From assembly GCA_019745555.1 (NCBI GenBank), contig JAIESX010000027.1:1-64000 (forward strand): DNA of 64,000 bases, in the 5' to 3' direction. This DNA is from Burkholderiaceae bacterium. Lineage in GTDB: Bacteria > Pseudomonadota > Gammaproteobacteria > Burkholderiales > Burkholderiaceae_C. How positions within the stretch are numbered: the stretch's first letter is position 1; the number at the start of each line of letters is the position of its first letter. The notes under the pieces were generated by a model. The model was not told the origin of the DNA. It made no database searches and saw only the letters and a list, made by a program, of their open reading frames with translations. This document shows positions 10,129 through 18,530 of this stretch, in pieces. The translations under genes and the position numbers were made by a program.

Positions 10129-10156
10129 ATTGTAGAATCGGGCAGTTTTGCTCCAA
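10129..10156 (-). promoter_or_regulatory. Candidate engB promoter TTGGAG-16-TACAAT
   Basis: -35 on minus strand at 10156-10151, -10 at 10134-10129. Confidence 0.45.
10133..10138 (+). promoter_or_regulatory. Candidate -10 (TAGAAT) for cytochrome c4 gene
   Basis: TAGAAT upstream of ATG 10172; overlaps the opposing TACAAT. Confidence 0.4.
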
Positions 10157-10171
10157 CCAGACCCATAAACC

Positions 10172-10795
10172 ATGAAGTTGCTTGCTCCCCTGATGTTGGC
10201 TGCCATGCTGGCAGCGCCCGCCATTGCTGCAGCCCAGGACGCCAAGGGCCCGGCCAAGCCGGATCTGGCCAAGGGTGAAGCCAAGTACACCGCCGTGTGC
10301 GCGGCCTGTCACGGCGCCGATGGCAACTCGGGCATTCCGGCCAACCCCAAGCTGGCGGGGCAGCATCCCCAGTACCTGGTCAAGCAGCTGCAGGAGTTCA
10401 AGTCCGGCAAGCGCAACAACGCCGTGATGACCGGCTTTGCGGCCATGCTGAGCGATGAGGACATGAAGAACATCAGTGCCTGGCTGGCGGCCCAGAAGGC
10501 CAAGCCCGGCTTCGCCAAGGACAAGGACCTCGTGGCGCTGGGCGAGCGCATCTACCGTGGCGGCATCCCGGACCGCCAGATCGCCGCCTGCGCCGGCTGC
10601 CACAGCCCCAACGGCGCCGGCATCCCGGCCCAGTACCCGCGCATGAGCGGCCAGCATGCCGACTACACCGCCGATCAGCTGCGCGCCTTCCGCGACGGCG
10701 TGCGCGGCAACAGCCTGCAGATGAACCAGGTGGCCGCCAAGATGAACGATCGCGAGATCAAGGCGGTCTCGGACTACATCGCCGGTCTGCGCTGA
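10172..10795 (+). CDS. Di-haem cytochrome c4
   Basis: Signal peptide, two CXXCH sites (CAACHG, CAGCHS), c4-type organisation. Confidence 0.93.
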   Translation: MKLLAPLMLAAMLAAPAIAAAQDAKGPAKPDLAKGEAKYTAVCAACHGADGNSGIPANPKLAGQHPQYLVKQLQEFKSGKRNNAVMTGFAAMLSDEDMKNISAWLAAQKAKPGFAKDKDLVALGERIYRGGIPDRQIAACAGCHSPNGAGIPAQYPRMSGQHADYTADQLRAFRDGVRGNSLQMNQVAAKMNDREIKAVSDYIAGLR

Positions 10796-10834
10796 AAGAC
10801 CGCGGAACTTCCGCGGCTGCTTCCAGCTCCATCC

Positions 10835-10875
10835 GAGGCAGGTCTTTGAACAAGGGCCTGCCTCTTTTCTTTTTT
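10835..10875 (+). terminator. Rho-independent terminator after cytochrome c4
   Basis: GAGGCAGG ... CCTGCCTC 8-bp perfect stem followed by TTTTCTTTTTT. Confidence 0.8.
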
Positions 10876-10879
10876 CATC

Positions 10880-12994
10880 ATGACTGTTTCCTCCCGGGGT
10901 CTTGAACTGCCTGTTTCCTCCCGCACGCTGCGCGCGGCCGTGGAACTGCTGTCGTCCATGCGCTTCGCGATCTCGCTGCTCACGGTCATCTGCATCGCTT
11001 CGGTGATCGGTACCGTGCTCAAGCAGCACGAGCCGCTGAACAACTACATCAACCAGTTCGGCCCGTTCTGGGCCGAGGTCTTCGGTCAGCTGGATCTCTA
11101 CGCGGTCTACAGCGCCTGGTGGTTCCTGCTCATCCTGGCTTTTCTGGTGATCAGCACCTCGCTCTGCATTGCCCGCAACACACCCAAGATCTTCGCCGAC
11201 CTCAAGGCCTACAAGGAAAACATGCGCGAGCAGTCCCTGCAGGCTTTTCACCACAAGGCCCAGGGTGCGGTCGACGAGGTGCCGGAAGTCGCCGCCCAGC
11301 GCCTGGGGCGCCTGCTGGCCACCGGAGGCTGGAAGGTCAAGTTGCAGCCGCGCGATACCGCCTCCGGCACGGGATGGATGGTCGCAGCCAAGGCCGGCGC
11401 GGCCAACAAGCTGGGCTATCTGGCGGCGCACAGTGCCATCGTGCTGGTCTGCCTGGGTGGCCTGCTCGATGGTGATCTGATCGTGCGCGCACAGATGTGG
11501 TGGGGTGGCAAGACGCCCTACGCCGGTGGTGGCCTGATTGCCGACGTGAAACCCGAGCATCGCCTGGACGAGCGCAACCCCACGTTCCGCGGCAACCTGC
11601 TCGTCGCCGAGGGCACTCAGTCCAGTACTGCCATCCTGAACCAGTCCGACGGTATCCTGCTGCAGGAGCTGCCCTTCGCGATCGAACTCAAAAAGTTCAT
11701 CGTCGAGCACTACTCCACGGGCATGCCCAAGCTCTTCGCCAGCGAGATCGTGATCCACGACAAGGCCACGGGCGAGAAGCAGGAAGCGCGCGTCGAGGTC
11801 AACCACCCGGCCAGCTACAAGGGCATCGAGATCTACCAGTCCAGCTTCGACGACGGTGGCTCCACCGTGCGTTTGCGTGCCCAGCCCATGACGGCCGGAG
11901 GCAAGACCTTCGAGGTCGAGGGCGTGATCGGCAGCTCCACCCGCCTGAGCCGAGGTGAGGAGACGCTGACGCTGGAATACACGGGCCTGCGCGTGATCAA
12001 CGTCGAGAACTTCGCCGCCAACAGCCCCTCGGGTGTGGACGTGCGCAAGGTCGATCTGCGCAGCTCCCTGCAGGAGCGCCTGGGGGCAGCCAACAAGCAC
12101 GACGCGCCCAAGACCCAGCGCAACGTCGGTCCCAGTGTGACCTACAAGCTGCGAGATGCAGCTGGCCAGGCGCGCGAATACCACAACTACATGCTGCCCG
12201 TGGACCTGGGCGATGGCGTCCCTGTCTATCTGCTGGGTATGCGCGAAACCCCGTCCGAAGCTTTCCGCTATCTGCGCGTCCCGATCGATGCTCAGGGGAC
12301 TGCCGAAGATTTCTTCCGTTTGCGTAGTGCACTGGCGGACCCGGCCATGCGGGCTCTCGCGGTGCGTCGCTATGCCCTGCGCATGATCGATCCCGCCCGC
12401 AAGGACCTTCTGCCCCAGCTCAGTGCCTCGGCCTTGCGTGCTCTGGCCTTGTTTTCCGGGGCCGAATCCGTGGCCGGCAGCAGTGCCCCCGGTGGCCTGC
12501 AGGCCGTGGCGGACTTCATGGAAGGCAATGTGCCCGAGGCTGAGCGTGCCCGTGCCGGCGAGATGCTGGTGCGCATCCTCAACGGTACCCTGTTCGAGCT
12601 CTTGCAGGTGGCACGTGAGCGCGCCGGTCTCCAGCCCCTGCCCGCCGACGAAACGACCCAGGCCTACATGACCCAGGCGGTGCTGGCCCTGAGCGACGCC
12701 CATTTCTATCCGGCCCCCATGGCTCTGCAGCTGGTTGATTTCCAGCAGGTGCAGGCCAGTGTCTTCCAGGTGGCGCGTGCCCCGGGCAAGACCATTGTCT
12801 ATTTGGGGTGTGCCTTGCTCATCCTCGGCGTTTTTGCCATGCTCTATGTGCGTGAGCGTCGGCTGTGGATCTGGTTGTCGCCGCAAGGTGCAGGCAGCCA
12901 GGCCAGCATGGCGCTCTCGTCCAACCGCAAGACCCTGGATGCCGACCGTGAATTCGAGCAGCTGCGCGACAAGCTCTTGCCGCGCAAGGAGTAA
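10880..12994 (+). CDS. resB: Cytochrome c biogenesis protein ResB
   Basis: ELLSSMRFAISLLTVICIASVIGTVLKQHEP, HPASYKGIEIYQSSF; followed by ccsA-like gene. Confidence 0.92.
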   Translation: MTVSSRGLELPVSSRTLRAAVELLSSMRFAISLLTVICIASVIGTVLKQHEPLNNYINQFGPFWAEVFGQLDLYAVYSAWWFLLILAFLVISTSLCIARNTPKIFADLKAYKENMREQSLQAFHHKAQGAVDEVPEVAAQRLGRLLATGGWKVKLQPRDTASGTGWMVAAKAGAANKLGYLAAHSAIVLVCLGGLLDGDLIVRAQMWWGGKTPYAGGGLIADVKPEHRLDERNPTFRGNLLVAEGTQSSTAILNQSDGILLQELPFAIELKKFIVEHYSTGMPKLFASEIVIHDKATGEKQEARVEVNHPASYKGIEIYQSSFDDGGSTVRLRAQPMTAGGKTFEVEGVIGSSTRLSRGEETLTLEYTGLRVINVENFAANSPSGVDVRKVDLRSSLQERLGAANKHDAPKTQRNVGPSVTYKLRDAAGQAREYHNYMLPVDLGDGVPVYLLGMRETPSEAFRYLRVPIDAQGTAEDFFRLRSALADPAMRALAVRRYALRMIDPARKDLLPQLSASALRALALFSGAESVAGSSAPGGLQAVADFMEGNVPEAERARAGEMLVRILNGTLFELLQVARERAGLQPLPADETTQAYMTQAVLALSDAHFYPAPMALQLVDFQQVQASVFQVARAPGKTIVYLGCALLILGVFAMLYVRERRLWIWLSPQGAGSQASMALSSNRKTLDADREFEQLRDKLLPRKE

Positions 12995-12997
12995 GCC

Positions 12998-14335
12998 ATG
13001 AACACCGCCACGACCACCCTGACCCTCAACGAGGGCTACTTCGCCAAACGCAATCTCTATGACTGGCTCTTCGCGCTGATCATGGCAGCGGGCGGGCTTT
13101 ACGCCTTTGCCAATTACCAGTACGCCATGGATGTCTATGAAAAGGGCATCCTCCTGCTGAGCATTCCCTCGGTGATCATGCTGGGCTGGTTCTGGCGACC
13201 CTTGCGCACGCTGATGCTGGTCGTGGCCGCGCTCTCGCTGCTGGGCATCGCCTCCTACCAGAAGGATCTGGCGCGCGCCGAGAGCGTGTTCTGGCTCAAG
13301 TATTTCCTGTCCAGCCAGTCGGCCATTCTCTGGATGAGTGTGCTGTTCTTCATGAGCACAGCCTTCTACTGGATCGGCATGTTCAGTCGCAGCCAGGGTC
13401 CGGCGATGGAGGTGCTTGGCTCGCGTCTGATCTGGGTGGCGGTGACCATGGCCCTGATCGGCACCATGGTGCGCTGGTACGAGAGTTATCTGCTCGGGCC
13501 GGACATCGGACACATCCCGGTCAGCAATCTCTACGAGGTCTTTGTCCTGTTCTGCTGGATGACAGCCCTGTTCTACCTCTATTTCGAGGAGCAGTACGCC
13601 ACGCGGGGCATGGGTGCTTTCGTCATGCTGGTGGTCAGCGCGGCCGTGGGCTTCCTGCTCTGGTACACGGTGGTGCGCGGTGCGCACGAGATCCAGCCCC
13701 TGGTGCCCGCGCTCAAGAGCTGGTGGATGAAGGTGCATGTGCCGGCCAACTTCGTGGGCTACGGTACTTTTGCGCTCGCGGCCATGGTGGCGTTTGCCTA
13801 CCTGATCAAGAGCCAGGCGCAGCAGGAAGCGCTGGAGAAGGTGCGCTGGTACAAGCTGGCGCCCCTGTGGATCTTCGGCATCGTGCTGTGCTTCGTGCCC
13901 GTGGCCTTCCGCCAGCGCTCTGCGGAAGCGGGTGGCAGCTACTGGCTGATCTACTTCATCGTGGCCGCGCTCATTGTGGCCGGCATCCTGCTGGGGCGCC
14001 GTCGCATCGCCGAGCGCCTGCCGGCCGCCGAGGTACTGGACGACGTGATGTACAAGTCCATTGCCGTGGGCTTTGCCTTCTTCACGATCGCCACCGTGCT
14101 GGGCGCGCTCTGGGCGGCCGAGGCCTGGGGTGGCTACTGGAGCTGGGATCCCAAGGAGACCTGGGCCCTGATCGTCTGGCTCAACTACGCGGCCTGGCTG
14201 CACATGCGCCTCATGAAGGGTCTGCGCGGCACCGTCGCGTCCTGGTGGGCGCTGGCCGGTCTGGGCGTGACCACCTTCGCCTTCATCGGTGTCAACATGT
14301 TCCTGAGTGGCCTGCATAGTTACGGCGCCTTGTAA
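12998..14335 (+). CDS. ccsA: c-type cytochrome biogenesis protein CcsA/CcsB (haem transporter)
   Basis: WGGYWSWDPKETWALIVWLNYAAWLH tryptophan-rich motif; multi-pass. Confidence 0.93.
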   Translation: MNTATTTLTLNEGYFAKRNLYDWLFALIMAAGGLYAFANYQYAMDVYEKGILLLSIPSVIMLGWFWRPLRTLMLVVAALSLLGIASYQKDLARAESVFWLKYFLSSQSAILWMSVLFFMSTAFYWIGMFSRSQGPAMEVLGSRLIWVAVTMALIGTMVRWYESYLLGPDIGHIPVSNLYEVFVLFCWMTALFYLYFEEQYATRGMGAFVMLVVSAAVGFLLWYTVVRGAHEIQPLVPALKSWWMKVHVPANFVGYGTFALAAMVAFAYLIKSQAQQEALEKVRWYKLAPLWIFGIVLCFVPVAFRQRSAEAGGSYWLIYFIVAALIVAGILLGRRRIAERLPAAEVLDDVMYKSIAVGFAFFTIATVLGALWAAEAWGGYWSWDPKETWALIVWLNYAAWLHMRLMKGLRGTVASWWALAGLGVTTFAFIGVNMFLSGLHSYGAL

Positions 14336-14363
14336 GCAGTCACCACAAGCCTGCAGCGTGCAG

Positions 14364-14392
14364 GGAACTTTGTAAGAATGGCCGTCGTCCCA
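14364..14392 (+). promoter_or_regulatory. Candidate ECF/sigmaE-like promoter for msrPQ
   Basis: GGAACTT-N16-GTCCCA upstream of ATG 14421. Confidence 0.35.
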
Positions 14393-14420
14393 CGACTCAT
14401 TCGTACCGGAGGACACTGCC

Positions 14421-15419
14421 ATGCTGATCAAGACCCGCGACGACGGTTTCGTCCATCCCAATTCCAGCGAGATCACGCCGGCGCGGGTCTACCAGCGGCG
14501 GCGTGATCTGCTGCGTCTGATGGCCGGCGGTGCCGCTGGCGCCACGCTGGCCGGTTGGGCGGCGCGCGATGCCCGTGCCAGCCAGGTGCCGCGTCCAGGC
14601 AAGCTCGCAGCCTTGCCGGGGCGTGCCGCCACGGTGGACGGTGCGAGCACCATGGAAAAGCTCACGGACTACCAGGACGCGAGCGGCTACAACAATTTCT
14701 ACGAGTTCGGCATGGACAAGGGCGACCCGGCCCGCAATGCCCATACCCTGCCGACCTCACCCTGGACCGTGTCCGTCGAAGGTCTGGTCAAGAAGCCCGG
14801 CAACTACACGCTGGAGGATCTGCTCAAGCTCGCGCCCATGGAAGAGCGTATCTATCGCCTGCGCTGCGTCGAGGGATGGTCCATGGTGATTCCCTGGGTC
14901 GGTTACTCGGTTGCCGAGCTGATCAAGAAGGTCGAACCGCTGGGCAGCGCCAAATACGTCGAGTTCGTGACGCTGGCCGACAAGAAGACCATGCCCTATG
15001 TGAGCTCGCGCGTGCTGCTCTGGCCCTACACCGAGGGCCTGCGCATGGACGAAGCCATGCACCCACTGTCCCTGCTGGCCTTCGGCATGTACGGTGAGGT
15101 CCTGCCCAAGCAGAACGGCGCACCGCTGCGCCTGGTGGTGCCCTGGAAATACGGTTTCAAGAGCGGCAAGAGTCTGGTCAAGATCCGCTTCGTCGAAAAG
15201 CAGCCGGCCACGGCCTGGAACATTGCCGCGCCGCAGGAGTACGGTTTCTACTCCAACGTGAACCCCAACGTTGCGCACCCGCGCTGGAGTCAGGCTAGCG
15301 AGCGGCGCATTGGCGAGGATGGCCTGTTCGCCAAGAAGCGCAAGACGCTGATGTTCAATGGCTATGAGGCCCAGGTGGGGCAGCTCTATGCCGGCATGGA
15401 CTTGAAGAAGTACTACTGA
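14421..15419 (+). CDS. msrP: Protein-methionine-sulfoxide reductase catalytic subunit MsrP
   Basis: Tat-like [13 protein letters not shown] signal, [24 protein letters not shown] molybdopterin Cys motif. Confidence 0.95.
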   Translation: MLIKTRDDGFVHPNSSEITPARVYQRRRDLLRLMAGGAAGATLAGWAARDARASQVPRPGKLAALPGRAATVDGASTMEKLTDYQDASGYNNFYEFGMDKGDPARNAHTLPTSPWTVSVEGLVKKPGNYTLEDLLKLAPMEERIYRLRCVEGWSMVIPWVGYSVAELIKKVEPLGSAKYVEFVTLADKKTMPYVSSRVLLWPYTEGLRMDEAMHPLSLLAFGMYGEVLPKQNGAPLRLVVPWKYGFKSGKSLVKIRFVEKQPATAWNIAAPQEYGFYSNVNPNVAHPRWSQASERRIGEDGLFAKKRKTLMFNGYEAQVGQLYAGMDLKKYY

Positions 15420-15429
15420 GCGGTTTGTC

Positions 15430-16092
15430 GTGCTGCGCGAGTCTCTCAACCGCGCCTTGCTGAGCGGGGCGGCGAAGCCCCTGCTGTTTCTGGGCTGTCT
15501 GGCGCCGGCCGGCTGGCTGGTCTATGGCGCGTTTGCGGATCAGCTTGGCGCCAATCCCGCCGAGTACCTGCTGCGTGCGACGGGCGACTGGACCTTGCGC
15601 CTGCTGTGCGTGGTGCTGGCCGTGACGCCCTTGCGCGTGAGTCTCAGGCTGCCCGGACTGGCGCGTCTGCGGCGCATGCTGGGGCTGTATGTCTACTTCT
15701 ACGCCGTCCTGCACCTGCTGTGCTACGCCTGGTTCGACATGGGCTTCGATCTGCAGGAGATCGCCCTCGATATTCCCAAGCGTCCCTTCATCCTGGTGGG
15801 CTTCACGGCCATCGTGCTGCTGACCCCGCTGGCGGCGACGTCCTGGAACCGTGCCATCCGCCGGCTGGGCGGGGCGCGCTGGCAGGCGCTGCACCGGCTG
15901 GTCTACGTCGTCGCCGTGCTGGCCGTGCTGCACTTTTTCTGGATGCGTGCCGGCAAGAATGACTTTGCCGAGGTCTACGCTTACGCCGCGGTGCTCGGCT
16001 CCCTGCTGGCCTGGCGCCTCTGGCGCCGGTTTTCAGGCCAGGGCGGCAGGCCTGCTGTTGGTCATGCGCGGATCGATCAGCGCACGCGGTAG
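15430..16092 (+). CDS. msrQ: Protein-methionine-sulfoxide reductase haem-binding subunit MsrQ
   Basis: Directly downstream of msrP; ferric-reductase-like TM protein (LRLPGLARLRRMLGLYVYFYAVLHLLCYAWFD). Confidence 0.92.
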   Translation: MLRESLNRALLSGAAKPLLFLGCLAPAGWLVYGAFADQLGANPAEYLLRATGDWTLRLLCVVLAVTPLRVSLRLPGLARLRRMLGLYVYFYAVLHLLCYAWFDMGFDLQEIALDIPKRPFILVGFTAIVLLTPLAATSWNRAIRRLGGARWQALHRLVYVVAVLAVLHFFWMRAGKNDFAEVYAYAAVLGSLLAWRLWRRFSGQGGRPAVGHARIDQRTR

Positions 16093-16848
16093 CTGGTAGT
16101 TGCGGTCGTCGAAGAGGTCGACGCCACAGGCCAGGTTCTCGATCCAGTCGAAGAAGGCGGCAATGGCCGGGCCGGCCAGCGGCGCGCCATGCTGCGGCAC
16201 GATCATGGCGATGTCCAGCTTGCGCGCCATGGCTGCCCACAGGCGCAGCACCTTGTTCGAGACCATGTAGCGGCGGTGAAAGCCCTCCATGAGATGCACG
16301 TGGGAGCTGAAGTCGGTCACGGGCCTGCTGGCCTGCTGACCCGACATCATGGAGACACCCAGGTCGCCGCTGAAGAGGATCCGGCTGACCGGGTCATAGA
16401 AATGGAAGTTGCCCTCGGCGTGCATGAAGTGCGCTGGCAACAGATGCAACTCGCTGCGGCCCAGGGGCAGGATGCCACCCGCATCGTTGACGCCGATGAT
16501 GCGGCCTGTGGTCTTGCCGACCTTCGTGAAGTGCGGCACGAAACGCTCCCAGACACGCGAGATCACGAGCTGCGCAGGGGTCGAGGTCAGCCAGCGGTCC
16601 AGCGAGGCGATGATGTCCGGGTCGGCATGCGAGGCCAAGATATAGCTCAAATCCTGTGGCTTGAAGTAGCGCGAGCAGGTCAGCAGGAGTTCGTTGAAGG
16701 CCAGGTTGCCGCCCGGATCGACGATGGCGCCGTGGTCATGGTCGACGATGAGGAACTGGTTGGCCTGGACCGCGTTGCCGTCCTCTTCCACCAGGTCGGT
16801 GAACATGAGGCAGACATGGTGAGGATCACGGTAGAGCTCGATGGACAC
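16033..16848 (-). CDS. MBL-fold / oxygen-binding di-iron (ODP/flavodiiron-type) protein
   Basis: ILASHADPDIIASL, HFMHAEGNFHFYDPVSRILFSGDLG, VPQHGAPL metal-ligand pattern. GTG start 16848 (VSIELYRDPHH) preceded by AGAAAGG at 6 nt. Confidence 0.82.
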   Translation of the reverse strand: MSIELYRDPHHVCLMFTDLVEEDGNAVQANQFLIVDHDHGAIVDPGGNLAFNELLLTCSRYFKPQDLSYILASHADPDIIASLDRWLTSTPAQLVISRVWERFVPHFTKVGKTTGRIIGVNDAGGILPLGRSELHLLPAHFMHAEGNFHFYDPVSRILFSGDLGVSMMSGQQASRPVTDFSSHVHLMEGFHRRYMVSNKVLRLWAAMARKLDIAMIVPQHGAPLAGPAIAAFFDWIENLACGVDLFDDRNYQLPRALIDPRMTNSRPAALA

Positions 16849-16877
16849 GCGGTGCCTTTCTGCTTGCAGTAAAGAAG

Positions 16878-16917
16878 AGGACCTGTACCCACGGTGAATG
16901 CCGTTTGGACAGGTCCT
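16878..16917 (-). other. Perfect 9-bp inverted repeat in predicted 5' leader of the di-iron protein gene
   Basis: AGGACCTGT (16878-16886) / ACAGGTCCT (16909-16917) with inner ACGG/CCGT pairing. Confidence 0.7.
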
Positions 16918-16924
16918 GGGCGCC

Positions 16925-16966
16925 ACTATAGAAAAGATGCGCTGGGGGTGACTTGATTTGCATCAA
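16925..16966 (-). promoter_or_regulatory. FNR/Anr/Dnr-type box plus -10 (class II geometry)
   Basis: TTGAT-N4-ATCAA at 16953-16966, exactly 22 nt from TATAGT (minus strand 16930-16925). Confidence 0.8.
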
Positions 16967-16986
16967 ATCAGCCCCGATCGCGAGAC

Positions 16987-18261
16987 TCACAGCAGTTTTT
17001 CGTGCCGGAAGGTGTCAGCGGCGCTTTCGCGTTGGCGGATCAGGTGGGCCTGGTCCGCGTCGACCAGCACCTCGGCCGCGCGGCCCCGCGTGTTGTAGTT
17101 GCTGGCCATGCTCATGCAGTAGGCGCCAGCCGAGAGCACGGCGAGCAGATCGCCTGGCTGCACGTCGAGCGCGCGGTCCCGGCCGAGCCAGTCACCGCTT
17201 TCGCAGATGGGCCCCACCAGATCCCACGTGCTGGTGCTGCCCGCACGCGCGGTCAGCGGCACGATCTGGTGGTAGGCCTCGTACATGGCCGGGCGCGGCA
17301 GGTCGTTCATGGCGGCGTCGACGATGCAGAAGTTCTTTTGCTCGCCAGGCTTGAGGTAGAGCACTTCGGTGAGGCAGACACCGGCATTGCCCACCAGGGA
17401 GCGTCCGGGCTCGATCATGAGCTGGCGCTCGCCGTAGCCGCGGGCGTCGAGCTTGGCGAGCAGGCGGGCCCACAGCGCGTCGGCGGCCGGTGGCGTGTCG
17501 CCGTTGTAGTCAATGCCGAGGCCGCCGCCGAAGTCGATATGGTGCAGGTGGATGCCGGCGGCCTCGATGGCGTCGACGAGGTCGAGCACGCGGTCCATGG
17601 CGTCGAGGTAGGGGCCTTCCTGTGTGATCTGTGAGCCGATGTGGCAGTCGATACCCACGACCTGCAGGCCCGGCAGGGCGGCCGCGCGCTGGTAGGTGGC
17701 CAGGGTGCGCTCGTGCGCAATGCCGAACTTGTTGCCCTTGAGACCGGTGGAGATATAGGGGTGGGTCTTGGCGTCGACGTTGGGGTTGACACGGATGCTG
17801 ACCGGCGCGCGCTTGCCCAGCGAGCGCGCGACCCCGTCGAGCACGTCAAGCTCGGACTCGCTCTCGACGTTGAAGCAGCCGATGCCCGTCTCCAGGGCCT
17901 GGCGCATTTCAGCGCGGGTCTTGCCCACACCGGAGAAAATGATCTTGCCGGGCTCACCACCCGCTGCGAGCACGCGCTCGAGCTCACCACCCGAGACGAT
18001 ATCGAACCCGCAGCCTGCGCGCGCGAACAGCTGCAGGATGGCCAGCGAGGAATTGGCCTTCATGGCGTAGCAGATCTGTGCCCGGCGTCCGGCGAACCCG
18101 CGCTGGTAGGCGGCCAGGGCGTCCAGCATGGCGGCCTTGGAGTAGACGAAGAGCGGGGTGCCGTAGGTACGGGCCAGATCGGCGAGACGCACGTTCTCGA
18201 TGTAGAGCGCGTCGCCGCGGTAGGCGATGTGGGGGCGACCCGGGAGATTCTGGGCGGTCAT
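16987..18261 (-). CDS. lysA: Diaminopimelate decarboxylase
   Basis: ICYAMKANSSLAIL PLP-lysine motif, HIDFGGGLGI, EPGRSLVGNAG, CESGDWL. Confidence 0.96.
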   Translation of the reverse strand: MTAQNLPGRPHIAYRGDALYIENVRLADLARTYGTPLFVYSKAAMLDALAAYQRGFAGRRAQICYAMKANSSLAILQLFARAGCGFDIVSGGELERVLAAGGEPGKIIFSGVGKTRAEMRQALETGIGCFNVESESELDVLDGVARSLGKRAPVSIRVNPNVDAKTHPYISTGLKGNKFGIAHERTLATYQRAAALPGLQVVGIDCHIGSQITQEGPYLDAMDRVLDLVDAIEAAGIHLHHIDFGGGLGIDYNGDTPPAADALWARLLAKLDARGYGERQLMIEPGRSLVGNAGVCLTEVLYLKPGEQKNFCIVDAAMNDLPRPAMYEAYHQIVPLTARAGSTSTWDLVGPICESGDWLGRDRALDVQPGDLLAVLSAGAYCMSMASNYNTRGRAAEVLVDADQAHLIRQRESAADTFRHEKLL

Positions 18262-18518
18262 GGCTGGTCTGTGTCCTTGGAGGGCGCGGGAGTAGGGGCG
18301 GGTGCGCTGCTGCCAGGCTCGGTGCCCTGCTTCTTCTTGGGCATGACGGGCCAGAGCGATTCAGGCAGCGTGGCCCGGTTGGCGGCAGCAGGCTCCGTGG
18401 GCAGATACAGCGTGCCGGTCTGGCCGCAACCCGCGAGTCCCAGCAGCATCAAGGTGGCAATGCCTGCGCAAACGCCATGGTTGAGGGCTCTGACTAGAAT
18501 CCGGCTGGTTCGCAACAT
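18258..18518 (-). CDS. lptM: Small lipoprotein, LptM (YifL)-like
   Basis: Lipobox [15 protein letters not shown] directly upstream of lysA. Confidence 0.8.
   Translation of the reverse strand: MLRTSRILVRALNHGVCAGIATLMLLGLAGCGQTGTLYLPTEPAAANRATLPESLWPVMPKKKQGTEPGSSAPAPTPAPSKDTDQP
18495..18500 (+). promoter_or_regulatory. Candidate -10 (TAGAAT) for cyaY, inside lptM coding start
   Basis: TAGAAT 31 bp before cyaY ATG. Confidence 0.3.
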
Positions 18519-18530
18519 CACGGAATTGTA

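Noticed and set aside
10802-10812. GGAACTT inside the cytochrome c4 3' region as another ECF -35
   Set aside because: Part of a CCGCGGAACTTCCGCGG palindrome and lacks a GTC at 15-16 nt
10097-14476. 1459-aa minus-strand ORF antisense to cytochrome c4, resB and ccsA
   Set aside because: Shadow ORF: the three real genes share the same reading frame (starts 10172, 10880, 12998 are all 2 mod 3) in GC-rich codons, so the antisense frame stays open; translation is low-complexity H/G/Q/A with no domain
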